A DNA stretch of 64,000 bases from Hermodice carunculata (taxonomy: Eukaryota; Annelida; Polychaeta; Eunicida; Amphinomidae): assembly GCA_964020975.1 (NCBI GenBank), contig OZ026622.1, forward strand, positions 54,869,045-54,933,044, in the 5' to 3' direction. The translations under genes and the position numbers were made by a program. Below, one piece after another: positions 1 through 11,700 of this stretch. Each line of letters begins with the position of its first letter. Position 1 is the first letter of the stretch. Below the pieces are notes generated by a model. It was not told where the DNA came from, ran no database searches, and worked only from the letters and a program-made list of their open reading frames with translations.

Positions 1-456
1 CCAGCCATAAAGGAAATCGCTAGGGGAATCGCTTATTTTGATTGCTTTAAACACAGAAAGAATAAGTACACTGTCATTTCTTAGTGATGAGTATACTTTT
101 AAATTGGTGTGCATTTGAATATCATGGGCCTTCCAAAGGGGGGGGGGAGGGGGGGCTCGAGAGCTCATTACATTATTTCCTGTCGAGCTGTCGGGTCTGC
201 CCAGCTCTCCGGGGGAGACCCGTCCACAGGCCACAGGCCATAGGTCTTTGTAACATCATGTACATGTATGTGTTGGTTACATTATTTATACATTTTATTT
301 ATATTTCATATGTTTTGTATGAGCCCAGAATGGCATAAAATGCAATCAAAAATTGTTGGGGGGGGAGGGTAACACATGGATTTTTATGTTTCAGCCCACG
401 TATCATGCCCTCTCTCTATGTGTCGACCCGACCGTAGGGAGGGACAATACGTGTTG

Positions 457-520
<64 letters not shown>

Positions 521-580
521 TACATATATGTATATACTTATATACACACACATTTAATTATATACATATATGTGTGTATG

Positions 581-663
<83 letters not shown>

Positions 664-1181
664 GTGCAGGCCTGTGTCAAAGAAAGAAAGTACCGGTCCG
701 AAGATAAATCAGTCCATGTATATGTTTTCACATGGCCTAATATTAGTTTAAGTGTTAAATAGTGATGAATATCTTCAAAAGTATTATAGATAGAGATGTC
801 ACTACAATTTGAATTCCAATGTTTGTACTGATGGTGCTTCCAAAGAAAAACTAAAAAACAATGCATTCTAATTGATGCAAATTCTACACAAAATTACATG
901 CTGATCGATGTCTTCAAATCTTATAGAAAGAGAAGCCATTTCAACTTCAGTCTATAATTTTGCTATACGTTCAACGCATGAACACTGCCATGCTGAAGAG
1001 ACAAATAAACACGATTTCAATGTTGAATATGATCTCCATAACTATTATAGACAGGTTTTGCATTCCAACATTTTATATGTTTGTGCTAGCCTATATGCAG
1101 GTATGTCAGCTACTGTTGTAAAAATGCGCAACAATTTCATGCACACACAAGCAGATTTCCTGTGAAGCAAATCATTGTTTT
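1..1181. other. Unassigned left edge with compound TA microsatellite
   Basis: Apart from the TA/CA microsatellite at 460-660 and short G runs near 140-155 and 358-366, I see no gene, element end or conserved motif here. Open frames across the microsatellite are artefacts of the TATATA repeat. Confidence 0.5.
460..660. repeat. (TA)n compound microsatellite
   Basis: Two long TA blocks (about 460-514 and 584-660) are separated by a TACATA / ACACAC / TGTGTG transition. It is simple-sequence DNA only. Confidence 0.95.
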
Positions 1182-1252
1182 TTAGTTTATGAGTGCATTC
1201 GTAATCAGTCTTTTGTTGTTCAGAGCGAGCAGCTTCAGAATCCGGCGATAAG
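1182..1252 (-). CDS. Speculative second exon: cationic C-terminal peptide
   Basis: On the - strand, an AGAG acceptor candidate at 1253-1256, followed in the phase left by the exon at 2057, gives (A)YRRILKLLALNNKRLITNAL then IN and a TAA at 1182-1184. The joined product would be 69 residues: signal peptide, acidic spacer, then a +5 amphipathic helix-like tail, an architecture typical of antimicrobial or neuropeptide precursors. The polypyrimidine tract is weak, another AG two bases earlier gives a different short ending, and I see no AATAAA nearby. Treat as a hypothesis. Confidence 0.18.
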
Positions 1253-1256
1253 CTCT

Positions 1257-2056
1257 GACAAGGTAGTGAGGTTTTTATCATGCCCTGGTAGCATTTTATT
1301 CATTATCCAGAAAAGTTACCACAAACATGTGTGCCAACGTTAAACATATTTTCTAAGCAATCCTTTCATTGATAAGGCACCTTATTTTGTTCCTTCGTGG
1401 CCTCGAACCCACAGACCAGTGGCAAGTTTTAAAGGCAAAGTTATGACATAGCTTAACTGAATATGTTTATTCATTCGAGGTTCCAGGATGTACAATAGGC
1501 CATGTAAGACGGCTGTGGAAATAAGCCAAGTTACAAGCTGAGTTTTACGCAATTTCCTATGCATGGACAGGCACGCTATACGTCCATGCACACATGAAAA
1601 TAAATTATTTGCTCAGCATTATATAATTATGTCTGGGTGCCAACCCAGACATTTTGTTCTTGCAAGAATTCTCTTGGGCATCGTAACAATAAAAGAGCTT
1701 TTCCTCGACGTTAATATTTCATTACAGAAGAGAACGTGAAATATAAAATAAATTGCAAATACCGTGAGTTATGGTACAATGAAAATATGTCTTCTTCTAC
1801 GACTGATATGCATTAAACCCCACTGCCACGCCAATTCTTCAAAGTAGTTGTTCATACAAGTGAGAATTTTGTCTTTCATGCTTGATTAACAGCTTTTCTG
1901 TGTAGTCTGGTCACACGACATGTTAAATCGTTGAAATCTGCTTTGCATTTCTCGCATTAAAACACTAAACTGTGATGTCAATCCCGTTAAATTTAACCTT
2001 GTCATGATCATGTATTAACCATGTTAACAGATAATCCATTCGTGACGATGACTTAC
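1257..2056 (-). other. Presumed intron of the small secreted gene
   Basis: AT-rich stretch downstream of the donor at 2056. No element is recognised. If the exon at 1182-1252 is wrong, this is simply intergenic or a longer intron. Confidence 0.25.
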
Positions 2057-2195
2057 CGGGCAACACAGGGACAAACCCTCCGTTTTCGTGACTTTTGTCT
2101 TCCACTTTTGCATGAGCAAAGCAGGACTGGCAGATAGGAATCAGAATGGCCAAAGCTAACATCATATTTGTTGTAGACTTTGTGTTGTATTCCAT
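2057..2195 (-). CDS. First coding exon of a small secreted protein
   Basis: On the - strand, ATG at 2195-2193 opens 46 codons plus one base. It starts MEYNTKSTTNMMLALAILIP then ICQSCFAHAKVEDKSHENGG, which is a classic signal peptide (hydrophobic core MMLALAILIPICQSCF, cleavage plausible after CFA or AHA) followed by an acidic, polar stretch. The exon ends LP|G with a consensus donor gtaagt at 2056-2051 (phase 1). A TATA box lies 66 bp upstream of the ATG. The combination of TATA, short leader, signal peptide and donor argues for a real gene. The family is not recognised. An upstream in-frame GTG exists but would spoil the signal peptide. Confidence 0.5.
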
Positions 2196-2260
2196 ACTTA
2201 ATAATTCTGTTCTAGCGGTGGACACGTCCTCTTTTGCGGAGTGACCGTGTACAGCTTTAA

Positions 2261-2268
2261 TTTATATA
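2261..2268 (-). promoter_or_regulatory. TATA box of the small secreted gene
   Basis: Read on the - strand, the sequence is GATATATAAATT with the core TATATAAA. It would place a transcription start near 2230-2238 and leave a ~40-nt 5' UTR before the ATG at 2195. The sequence between is C/G-richer than the surroundings, as is common for a core promoter. Confidence 0.4.
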
Positions 2269-2559
2269 TCCTTTCGTTAGGTGTTAAATGAGTGGCTAGA
2301 TGTGGGAATTTTGGTCAATTAGTTACTTAATGTACAAGGATATCCTTGTTTTAGCATAAGCCGGGAAAGTTGTACTAATTAGGTTCCCATGACAGGCCTC
2401 AGATTGCAAGTTTTTTTTTCTGGGCAGTGTTAGAGATAACACAAATTTTGTTTTGTTTGGCTAGATTGCAAACCTTGCCTCCGATGGTGACTGCATCCAG
2501 GCCTGCATGTAGTGTGAATGAAATTTGGACAATGGCAAACAAAAATATTAAAATGCCTG
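2269..2559. other. Unassigned spacer upstream of the secreted gene
   Basis: No motif, element end or coding signal was recognised between the TATA box and the diverged repeat field that begins near 2560. Confidence 0.4.
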
Positions 2560-3521
2560 TCGTGACATTGTTAACAACTCATTGGATGTAAAATGGTCCT
2601 GGACATGTATTAACATGGAAGAATGGCATCTCCATCTATAATGTTTTAGAAGATACTCAAAATTTCAAATTCCCAATGCCCCTAATTGCTGTCGCTAACT
2701 TCTCCACATGAAAAAAAAAAGCAAAATGTCATGCATGCAGACATATCGTTCTGGAGTGTCCTTGTATTACGATGTCCAAGGGAAATAACAAAGAAGATTT
2801 GCCTGTCAAAAACCAAAGCAGACAAGAAAAATTTGTCTGTGTGTCTTGAAAAATCCACAATATTGACTGGACTCTGTGCTGCCCTTGGTCCACAACAAAG
2901 AACTTGAAAAATTGGAGGACAGATCCAGGCCTAGCTGTGTTGTCTGCCACCCTGTAGGCGGACAGTGCAGGCCCACATTTAATATTGTTTAATATGAATA
3001 TGCCCAATTGGGTGTAATTTAAAGGCAATCCTTTTAATTGAAAGTTGAATGGTCCCTTTATCTGATCTACTTTTTGATATTTTCTTACATTTAAATTTCC
3101 GGAGAGAGACTAATTAGCATAAATTTTGCAACTTTCAGTTTCATTTGATTGTATGCATCAACAGCACAAACATATATGAATTGAAATTTCATTGCATTGA
3201 CACGACTATCTGCACTACTTCCAAGGTCTTCGACATTTACATTTCCTGAGTAAAACTAAGTAGTATAAATTTAAACTTTCATTGGATTTTTCCAAAGCAC
3301 AAACCTGTGAATTGAAGTCGCATGAACACTTTTGTATTTAATACTTTTGAACATAATTAGGATTTTGATTGTCACAAATGTACGAGTAGTGTTGGAATTC
3401 TGTGTTTATCTATTGTACTTTTGAACATAGGAGAGAATTGAAATTAATACTCATATAATGTGCATAATTTTAGGCATCTTTCATCTATGGGGCTAAAGCC
3501 AGGCTAAATTTGGAGTTTCAA

Positions 3522-3569
<48 letters not shown>

Positions 3570-3585
3570 AGGAAAGAAAGAAGGA

Positions 3586-3672
<87 letters not shown>

Positions 3673-4030
3673 TTAAAAAACAAGATGCATGTGTGTCACA
3701 AATAAAGAAAGGGGACCAGAGGTGGAAAAAGCAAGGAAAGAATTAAGAATTCTTGGCAAAGAAGAATGTCTGTACTGGGACAAAAACACGATACATTTCT
3801 GTGAATTTTACTTCCAACATATTTTGGGTTTAAGATCTGAAATACCCGCATTTAATATTGTTTATAATGCTACGGGAAGATTACAATCTCAAGCTACGAC
3901 TCTTCCTCAATATTCATTGAATGAGCAATGGCCGTTAACGTATGGCATCTCTATCACAGCTCTAAGGATTTTGAAGATAAACAAAATATGAATTCCAAAA
4001 TTAAAATCTCACTAATTTACATAAAATAAA
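2560..4030. repeat. Diverged ~150-bp repeat field (same family as 59917-60560)
   Basis: Several degenerate units resemble the tandem array near 60 kb. 2566-2690 carries CATTGGATG..AATGGTC then AATGGCATCTCCATCTATAA and AATGCCCCTAATTG. 3040-3190, 3190-3350 and 3350-3500 carry ACTAATTAGCATAAATTT or related words. 3490-3520 carries the end word AATTTGGAGTTTC, and 3931-4030 carries one more unit after the GAAA tract. Within 2726-2990 a short frame (HNKELEKLEDRSRPSC) is not explained and no function is offered. The field looks old: units differ widely and are interrupted. Confidence 0.5.
3520..3672. repeat. (GAAA)n microsatellite
   Basis: About 150 bp of purine-only GAAA repeat with two GGAAA interruptions. 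It abuts the TTGGAGTTTC end word of the diverged repeat field, as the GA tract does at 60562-60604 in the sister locus. Confidence 0.97.
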
Positions 4031-4318
4031 ATAGTCTTCTGAACTGAAACAGTATAAATACCAGCAATTATTTACCCTACAATGTTGCTTTTTAATAGCT
4101 TTGTTTAATGTTGACTCGACTTAATTTGTCCAATCATAGTATGGGTTACATAAATGACTGCAATCATTAAAAAGCTAAGTAATAAATTTTTTCCAGTGGA
4201 ATATAGGCTTGATCAGCATCCATCAAAAAATAATCACATTAATCCAAGTCAATGGTTTAATCTTGCCTATCTTGACGTGCATGTATTTAATTTTACCCAA
4301 TCCTGGGGGGTAAATAAA

Positions 4319-4324
4319 ATTATT

Positions 4325-4395
<71 letters not shown>

Positions 4396-4399
4396 TATC

Positions 4400-4440
<41 letters not shown>

Positions 4441-4441
4441 C

Positions 4442-4488
<47 letters not shown>

Positions 4489-4494
4489 TATTAA
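4319..4494. repeat. (ATC)n / (ATT)n microsatellite
   Basis: About 175 bp of ATC repeats shading into ATC-ATT and then ATT repeats. It lies just after ATTTTACCCAATCCTGG, so it may be a tail-type microsatellite, but no element body is recognised upstream. Confidence 0.95.
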
Positions 4495-4729
4495 CAACGT
4501 TGCTAACAGGGGTCGTCTCAACAAAATCTTACATCTCTTTACACAAAAGAAGCAAATGAGAATTTAATCAGTTTGCCACATAACGTCACAATGTCTATCT
4601 ATTCGGGGCATTTAATATTCAGCTTTCAAAAAAACGTTCTACCTTAGAATGATTGTAAAGAAAATTAGATAAAAAGACACTGCCATAGAATTGTTACATT
4701 TGATTACAATTTTCACCTCACTGTTATTA

Positions 4730-5060
4730 CAAACTGGGCATATCTGATTTATTACATTTTGCTGCAAGACGTTATTGCAAAGTGCAATAATATTATATTT
4801 TGCCGCAACTTATGACAAATTGCCGCAAGTATCAGAAATCAATGCAAATTTCTGCTAATTTTTCTTTATCACAAAAAGGCTGTTATTACAAATTGCCGCA
4901 ATTATTACAAATTGCCGCAATTATTACAAATTGTGGCGTATCAAACCTAATTTGAGAAAAAATCAAGAATTACGGCCCTACACTCCTATATTTTATAATG
5001 AGAAGCTCAAGTCACAGCCCTAAGTTTATTATCACAGCCCTACAATTTATAGGGAGTAGG
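4730..5060. repeat. Imperfect 18-bp repeat (CAAATTGCCGCAATTATT)
   Basis: The unit TTACAAATTGCCGCAATTA recurs about three times near 4865-4935, with looser copies (TTGCCGCAAGTATC, TTTTGCCGCAAC) from 4760. Downstream, ACGGCCCTACA / ACAGCCCTAAG / ACAGCCCTACA recurs at about 35-bp spacing. No coding sequence is seen. Confidence 0.5.
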
Positions 5061-5202
5061 GCCCTTGGGAGAACCCTGGGATCTGACGGAGGGAGTTCAT
5101 ATTTCGCGGACTGATTTTACTATCACGGACAGGGATGCTTTGAGCATGGATAGTCATAATGGTGTGGGTGTTAAAGAGTTAATCTTTTGTGTCTAGAATA
5201 TT

Positions 5203-5270
5203 GGTTTAAACGTATTTTATTTCAAAAAAGCAATTGTGAAGAAGGGCCAAGCCCTATATTAATCCCTCTC
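5203..5270 (-). mobile_element. 68-bp tail-only copy of LINE-A with 12-bp TSD
   Basis: It is alignable with the last ~70 bp of LINE-A (8706 onward): GGTTTAAACRTATTTT, a run of A's, AAGCAATTG, then GGGC-CAGCCC and TATA-AATYCCTCT. It is flanked by perfect GTCTAGAATATT repeats at 5191-5202 and 5271-5282. This is the signature of severe 5' truncation during target-primed reverse transcription, and it independently confirms where the LINE-A 3' end lies. Confidence 0.85.
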
Positions 5271-5487
5271 GTCTAGAATATTCAAGGATAAGTGAAAAAC
5301 GAGTGGATTAACTGGATTCTGTTGACTTCAAACAGCTGTTACGTGGTGCAAATATTATATTTTGATGTGAAATATGGGCATCATAAATGGTTGATCTGGA
5401 CATGGACGGTTACGAAATGATATTCCTGAATAAAACTTTGCAGAAACTGAAAAGTAAACGGTATTCAGGTGGGTTAGTAATATATTA

Positions 5488-5946
5488 TAGGGCATTGATT
5501 GGGTACCCGGGTATTACGAAAATGTTGGGTACCGGGTAGTATTGCCGAGTACGCGTAAAAAGGGTGTGTGTGTTTTTTAAGATAGATATACATTAAATAA
5601 TTAATAATACTTGACCAAATGGTAATAACATTTGAGTTACGAATGAGAAACTTCCGCGGTCTCAAATACTATTTCCAGCTCAGGCACCCATTGTGCAATG
5701 AAGTTTATTTCAAATAAATGTCAATTTTTCTGGCTCAAATTGCCCACTGTCCAGTAAAGTTTAAGCTTTTACACGATCTTGTATTGGGGTTAGTTGAATG
5801 GCTAATGATCGCGCGTATCTCTCTGCGTGTATGTTGGTTGGGTTGCTTGATGTTATGATTCGGGAACCCGTCACGGGTACCCGGGTAATAAATTACCCGA
5901 CAGTCGGGTGCCCGGGTTGTAAAAACAAATCCAAGTCAATGCCCTA
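5488..5946 (+). mobile_element. hAT-like MITE, copy 1 (459 bp)
   Basis: Non-autonomous DNA transposon. The ends are TAGGGCATTGATT and its complement (CAATGCCCTA at 5937-5946), with a perfect 8-bp target duplication ATATATTA at 5480-5487 and 5947-5954. TIR style and 8-bp TSD both point to hAT. Both subterminal regions carry clustered GGGTACCCGGGTA-type repeats, likely transposase binding sites by analogy. There is no coding capacity. A second copy, inverted, is at 21087-21528. Confidence 0.85.
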
Positions 5947-5954
5947 ATATATTA

Positions 5955-6449
5955 CAGATCTCATTTACGTGATGAAATTCAGTTGTTGGAGTAAAACAGT
6001 GATGATATTATTTTTTTCCTAACTTATTTATTTTCACTAAATTACCCAATAGTACAGGATATAACTAATCTAGGGGTTCTCCAGACACGGAAACGCACAA
6101 AATGATATATACAAGACACAGGACAATACAATGTACAAACATGTTACTATGCACTCAGGTAGACATGCTGTAATACAATTAAACAACAAACTCAATATTT
6201 AAGATTCCAATCCAATCAAAAACATGCATAATTACACAAATAGACTCAGTAACAAGCTAGTGCATCCTCAACACAGGGAGCGACTAAAGGGGAGGTTATA
6301 GCCCGCTGGGCGCGGCCGAAGCGCCCTGGCAGCACACTAATTTTAATGAAGCCGAGTTCAGAATTTTTTGGTCTGGAAGCTGAGATACTATAGTCTGTTG
6401 TTGTTATGCAGTACCCGAACGTTCGACGTGAATAAATGTAAATGAAATG
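5955..6449. other. Unassigned stretch before LINE-B
   Basis: No coding sequence or element ends are recognised. It includes a GC-rich patch near 6280-6335 (CGCTGGGCGCGGCCGAAGCG) unlike its surroundings, whose origin I cannot name. Confidence 0.35.
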
Positions 6450-8064
6450 GATATTTTTCAGCAAGTCCAAAATCTATATCGCAAAATACGATAAAGTAGC
6501 TGGAAGTATTGCGGGGATTTTAACGCGAGAACATATGTGTTACCTGATTATGCTGTTAATGACAGTGTTGCATATTTGCCCGTATTAGACAATTACGTTG
6601 TTAATAAGGTAATAGAGGCGCATGCTTCTAAGAATATAAAACCGTTGAATGGTTTTGGTGTTAAATTGAGGGATTATGCGGACTAATGGGTCTAAGAATA
6701 GTCAGTGGTAGATTTGGAACTGATAAAGGGATAGGTGAATTTACATGTCTTACAGTCAGGGGTGAAAGTGTTGTTGACTATATTATAACTTCAACCAAGT
6801 TGATGGAGCATGTGATAAATTTTGGTACTTCAGAATCGACTATCCTGTTAGAGCATTGTGTATTTTATGTGTCATTAAAATATGTCTCTGAGCATAATTG
6901 TGGGAGGGTTTCACCAAGTAATGTTGATAATAAAAGTTTCGTTTGGAACGTTGCTCATCAAGATCGATTTGTTAATAATTTAAGAAAAGAGGTAAATGAT
7001 AATTTTCATATACCATGGTATCGTTGATTTTTTAGATACAGAAGCTGTTTTAGATGACGATATGCAAATGATGTTTGATGAATTAAATAAGTCTCGAAGA
7101 GGTAAAATGTGCGATTAAACAGATAAAACATGGTAAATCTTCAAGTTTAAATTAATTATTGAATGTGTTTTTCATCGGTGGTGAATCGGTTCCCTCGCCC
7201 TACTTTTCTGGGATTGTTTAATGTAATCTTTAGTAGTGTTTTTTTTTTCCAGATATGTAGACCACTGGTATTCTGTTTCCTTTAGATGAGAAAGGAAATG
7301 TTAATTTAGTCTATAATTACAGAGGAATTACTCTGTTAAGTTCACTTAATAAGATTTTTTACACCTGTTTTGAATAATCGTCTTATGTGGTGGGCTGAGT
7401 CATATCAGATTTATGCTGAATCACAGGGCAGATTTCGATCTGGATATAGCACTAGAGATAAAATATTCATTTCGCAAAGTATAATTTCCTCGTATGCAAA
7501 AAGTAAGAAAAAGTTATTTTGCGCATTTCTAGATTTCCAAAAAGCTTTTGATTATGTGGTTCGAGATATCTTGTGGTATAGGTTGATAAAATTAGCAGTT
7601 GAAGGGGAAATGATTGATATATTACATTGTATGTATTCTTCTGTAAAATATGATGTAGGCCTTAAACATGAAAATGAATGTTCATAGGTATTTGAATGTT
7701 CACTGGGTGTGAGGCAAGGGGAGTGTCTTTCTCCGTTTTTGTTCGCTATGTGTGTAAATGATATGGAATCCTATTTTAAGAGTAACAGTCAGTGTGGAAA
7801 TACTATAGATTTTTTTTAAATTTTTATGGATGTGAAATTTGGGATTCCATGCAGGTAATCATATTGAAAAAGTTCACTTGAATTTTTGTAGAATGTAGAA
7901 CGGAAATGGTGTATGGTGAATTGGAGCGTTACCCTCTTTATGTTACAAGATATTGCCGAATAATTAAATTTTGGCTCAAAATTCTTAGGTTTGATAATTC
8001 AAAGCTGATTAAGTTGCTACATAATTGTTCATTTCATGAATATTTAGGTGATGACTCTTTAAAG
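6450..8064 (+). pseudogene. LINE-B, 5' fragment: APE endonuclease and RT
   Basis: Decayed non-LTR retrotransposon. The endonuclease motif YCGDFNART lies near 6508-6535, then GLRIVSGRFG..GEFTCLTVRGESVVDYIITS (6688-6800). RT motifs follow: YNYRGITLLSSLNKIF (7315-7360), FRSGYSTRDKIF..KKLFCAFLDFQKAFDYV (7430-7560), and SLGVRQGECLSPFLFAMCVNDMES (7695-7770). The YADD segment that should follow is missing near 7810-7880. VYGELERYPLYVTRYCRIIK resumes at 7906. Several frame changes and stops separate these pieces. The motif set suggests an I- or L1-like clade, but the clade is uncertain. A MITE insertion ends this fragment at 8064. Confidence 0.8.
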
Positions 8065-8460
8065 AATAGACCAGTTCATAGGACTCGGGTTTATTCGGTT
8101 CACTTCGGGAAGCGCACCCTGCTTTGTTTACATTTTGTGCTCGACCACGCTGGCCGGATTACACGTGGAAGGATAAGAAAATAAAACACAGGATGTGCTT
8201 GGATTTAACGAAAAAGCAAACAGTCAGCAAACTATAAATGCACGTTTCACCACTGATGTGACATTTTAGGTAAAAGATTTACACTGTTCAGCACAATCCG
8301 TGCTGTAATCGCTGGCGTTAGCCGTGGCATCCGTTGTAAACATATGCCGGCCTGGGCCCGACTCGGCTGCTTGCTGATTGGACAATCAGGCCAACAATGG
8401 AATGCATAATTAATTACGGTCCGGAAAAGTTCGTTACAACTCGGTATGAACAGGTCTATT
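8065..8460. mobile_element. 396-bp inverted-repeat element inside LINE-B
   Basis: The ends AATAGACCAGTTCATA (8065) and TATGAACAGGTCTATT (8445-8460) are a 16-bp inverted repeat with one mismatch. LINE-B coding similarity stops at one end and resumes at the other (VKDLLYVTGFGHDWFAQGVA). The interior is GC-richer and has no transposase. No target duplication was found, so the superfamily is unknown. Confidence 0.65.
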
Positions 8461-8693
8461 GGATGACACAAGTGAAAGATTTATTGTATGTAACTGGGTT
8501 TGGCCATGATTGGTTTGCACAAGGTGTAGCAAATAAGCAAGAGTTTACACATATTTTAAACTGCAGCTGAAAGATACATATTTACAGGAATGGAATGCTA
8601 AATGGACTGAGAAAAATAAAGCTCGAAGTTATCGTTTATTTGTTTATTTAAGATTTCAAATGTATTTGCGTGAAGTTAAGATATCGAACTTCT
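8461..8693 (+). pseudogene. LINE-B, middle fragment
   Basis: The sequence reads VKDLLYVTGFGHDWFAQGVA, then LQLKDTYLQEWNAKWTEKNK and a degraded YLREVK, the region between RT and the C-terminal zinc motif in this LINE type. It is cut at 8693 by the LINE-A insertion and continues at 12839. Confidence 0.65.
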
Positions 8694-8705
8694 AGTATAG
8701 AATTG
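8694..8705. repeat. LINE-A target-site duplication, left
   Basis: AGTATAGAATTG, identical to 12827-12838, abutting the 3' end of LINE-A. Confidence 0.85.
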
Positions 8706-11700
8706 GTTTAAACATATTTTTAGTTCAAAAGAAAGCAATTGGAAAACAGGGCGCAGCCCCATATAAATTCCTCTTGCACATAGAGAGGTAGAGGGAAAAG
8801 ACTGGATAACAACATCAGACAAGTCAGTGTTAATGTATACGTCACGTTTCAAAGACAGATAGAGTGGCACTGCCACACAAGCTTGAGTAAATGTAACGAG
8901 ACAAGACGCCACAGATAGGGAAAGATGGTTGAGGTACGTCCTCGTTTATCAGGTATATCGCCAGCAAATTAATCAGTAAATAGCTAAATGATCATGTAGC
9001 AACCTATGTGACTGCTCCCAGTCTGCCTGTTGTTTTGATATAGTTATGTACAGCGTCGAAGATTATTTCATTTTGTTGTAAAGTACACCTTTTGGAGCCA
9101 AAAAGTAAAGTTTCAGTAGTGAAGGGTGCGAAAGGAATAGTTTTGCTGTGGAATGTGTTTCGTTGATTGATATAAAAACGACATTCACAAAAGTAGTGGC
9201 ATACATCTTCATTAAAATTACCGCAGGCACACCTGGGAGAATCTGCAAGACCCGTTTTGAATAAATCAGATTTCAAACTGCTGCATCCCATGCGCAGACG
9301 CGCATGGAACACAGCATGTCGTCTCTCGCCCCTGTAAAACAGTTTATTGACACATTCAGTTCCCCGATTTAAGTTTTTCTTGAATTCTGCAAGGTCTTCC
9401 GAGTTACGGAATTCAATGGGTAAACTGTTCCACAGTCGAGCAGCAGATGGGAGAAAGGAAGAGTCAAATAAATTCGTTCGTGATCTAATATGGGACAATC
9501 TCGAACCAGATCTGATGTTGTACCTGTTTCTGTCACCAACAGGGCCAGGAATAAGATTTTGTAGATACGGGGGAGTGTCACCGTTCATCATTTTAAAGAA
9601 TAGAATGAGTTTGCTTTTTTCCCGATGAGAAGATAATTTCTCGAGGCCGGATTCTTGATAGACAAGATTGTGGTTAGTACCAGCAGTTGCACCAGTAATA
9701 ATTCTAGCTGCAGCAAGTTGAACGTTTTCTAACTGCGTGAACTCCTGTAAAGTACAGTTGTCCCAGACTACTGCCCCATATTCCAGGAGAGGTCTTACGA
9801 AAGAAAGATAAAGTGTTTCTAGAGATTTCCTATTAAGCCGAAATTGCAAATATTTCAAAATATTGACCATTTTCATTCCTTTAGTAAACAATTCCTTGAT
9901 ATGACTAGACCATTTTAAATCAGAACGAATGGTGAGGCCAAGATGTTTGTGATCGGTTTCATTTGGCAGTGTACTATCCATAAAGACTAAATCAGCGTAC
10001 TGTGAAGGATTTCTTTTCTTAGAAATTATCATGCTCTTGGTTTTTGTCGGATTGAAGGGTACGAGCCACTGGTGCGACCAAGATTCCACTTCCTGTAAGT
10101 CAGTGTTAAGAATATTGGTCGCAGCATTGGCATCATCCACCGTAATAAAAAGAGTTGTGTCATCTGCAAAAAGTCATATGGGTGATTGAACAATGTTTAC
10201 AATATCATTAATATATATTAAAAATAATAGGGGTCCAAGAACAGATCCCTGAGGGACGCCTGCTTTGATTTGTCCCCACTGTGATGACCCTCCTTGAACA
10301 ACAACTTTTTGTTTGCGTCCCTCCGAGTAATCTCCGAACCACTGCAACAATGAACCGTCTATTCCAGAATTTTTTAATTTGTGCAACAGACCCGGGTGAT
10401 AGACGCGGTCGAAAGCCTTGGTTATATCGCAAAAAATTATTCTGACATCCTTCTGCATGTCGACAGCTTCAAAAAAATGGTGATACAAAAATACAAGTTG
10501 GTTGACCGCGCTATCACCAGGTATAAATCATGACTGCGGTTCTGATATCGCGACGTTCTCCCGAAAAAAATTGAACACATGTTTGAAAACTACTTTCTCG
10601 AAAACCTTGCTTACAGAGCTTAAAAGTGATATTGGTCTGTAGTTGTTGCAGTCGTTCGGGGACCCTTTTTTGAAAATTGGAACCACATTTGCCTTTTTCC
10701 TTTCAGATGGAAATATATTTTCGGCTAAAGAAATATTAAATAATTTTGTGAGAGACTCTAAAATAGCAGGAGCAGCTTCCCGGAGGAGACGGGCACTAAT
10801 ATAATCTGGACCATTAGCCTTAGAAATATCTAAGCTTTTTAATATCCAAAATACCTCGTTGCTGTTAATTGAGATATTTTCCAAAATATTTATGCTGTTC
10901 CTTTCATGGGGCGGGAATGAAAAATTTGCATCGTCAATTTTGGTTTGGTCAATAAAAATATCATTCAATACCTGGGCTTTTGCATCATTATCGGTAAATG
11001 TTTTATTATCATGGAAAAGCGCCGGAATATCAGATACTTCATTTTTTCGTAAGAGGAATTTGACGGTGTGCTACCAGCTTTTTTTCCGTTTATGGTCATT
11101 GTTAACATTATTCTCTAAACGTTCAAAGTGGTTCTCTTCTTCTTGCCTTAAGTCCTGAATATATTGATTTCGCAACTGCCCAAAGTATGGCCAAAGTGCT
11201 GGTCTCAGTTTGGCTTTTTTGTGGATACGTTCCACCTTGCGTTTTGCAGTGCGGAGGGTAGATGTGTACCAAGGAGCGTCACTCGGTCTAATTATTACAT
11301 TCTTGTTTGGTACATACTCCTTCGCTACTGACATGAAGGTATCTGTCCACTTTTTGCATATTAAGTCAACGTTGGTTGAGTCAAAGCAGGCGTCCCAATC
11401 ACTTTCTAGTAATTTTTCTCTAAAAATGTCAAAATCGGCTTTGTCATACTCCCAGACCAGTCTGGTGAATGTGCTAGCTTTCTTACGCCTAGAAAGTAGA
11501 CTAGCGCTTACAAGGCAGTGATCACAATTTGCTGGTGGGGCAGAGACATTTACACTTCGAACAAAATTTGGCATATTTGTAATAATCTGATCCATACACG
11601 TAGAAGTATTTTCAGTTATTCTTGTTGGCTCGTTAATATGTAAAGTAAGAAAGTTTACAGAGCAGAAGTGTTGCAGTTTGTTGCCATGGTTGGTGGCTGG

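Noticed and set aside
353-866. Open frames rich in Ile-Tyr over the TA microsatellite
   Set aside because: They are translations of TATATA repeats with no unique protein sequence or splice context.
2726-2990. LINE C-terminal zinc motif (CHACRHIVLECP-like)
   Set aside because: Only a few residues fit, the frame then breaks, and no RT lies upstream; not enough to call a LINE.
3510-3746. Lys-Glu-Arg repeat protein
   Set aside because: Translation of the GAAA microsatellite.
4154-4567. Poly-Ile or poly-Met frames
   Set aside because: Translations of the ATC/ATT microsatellite.
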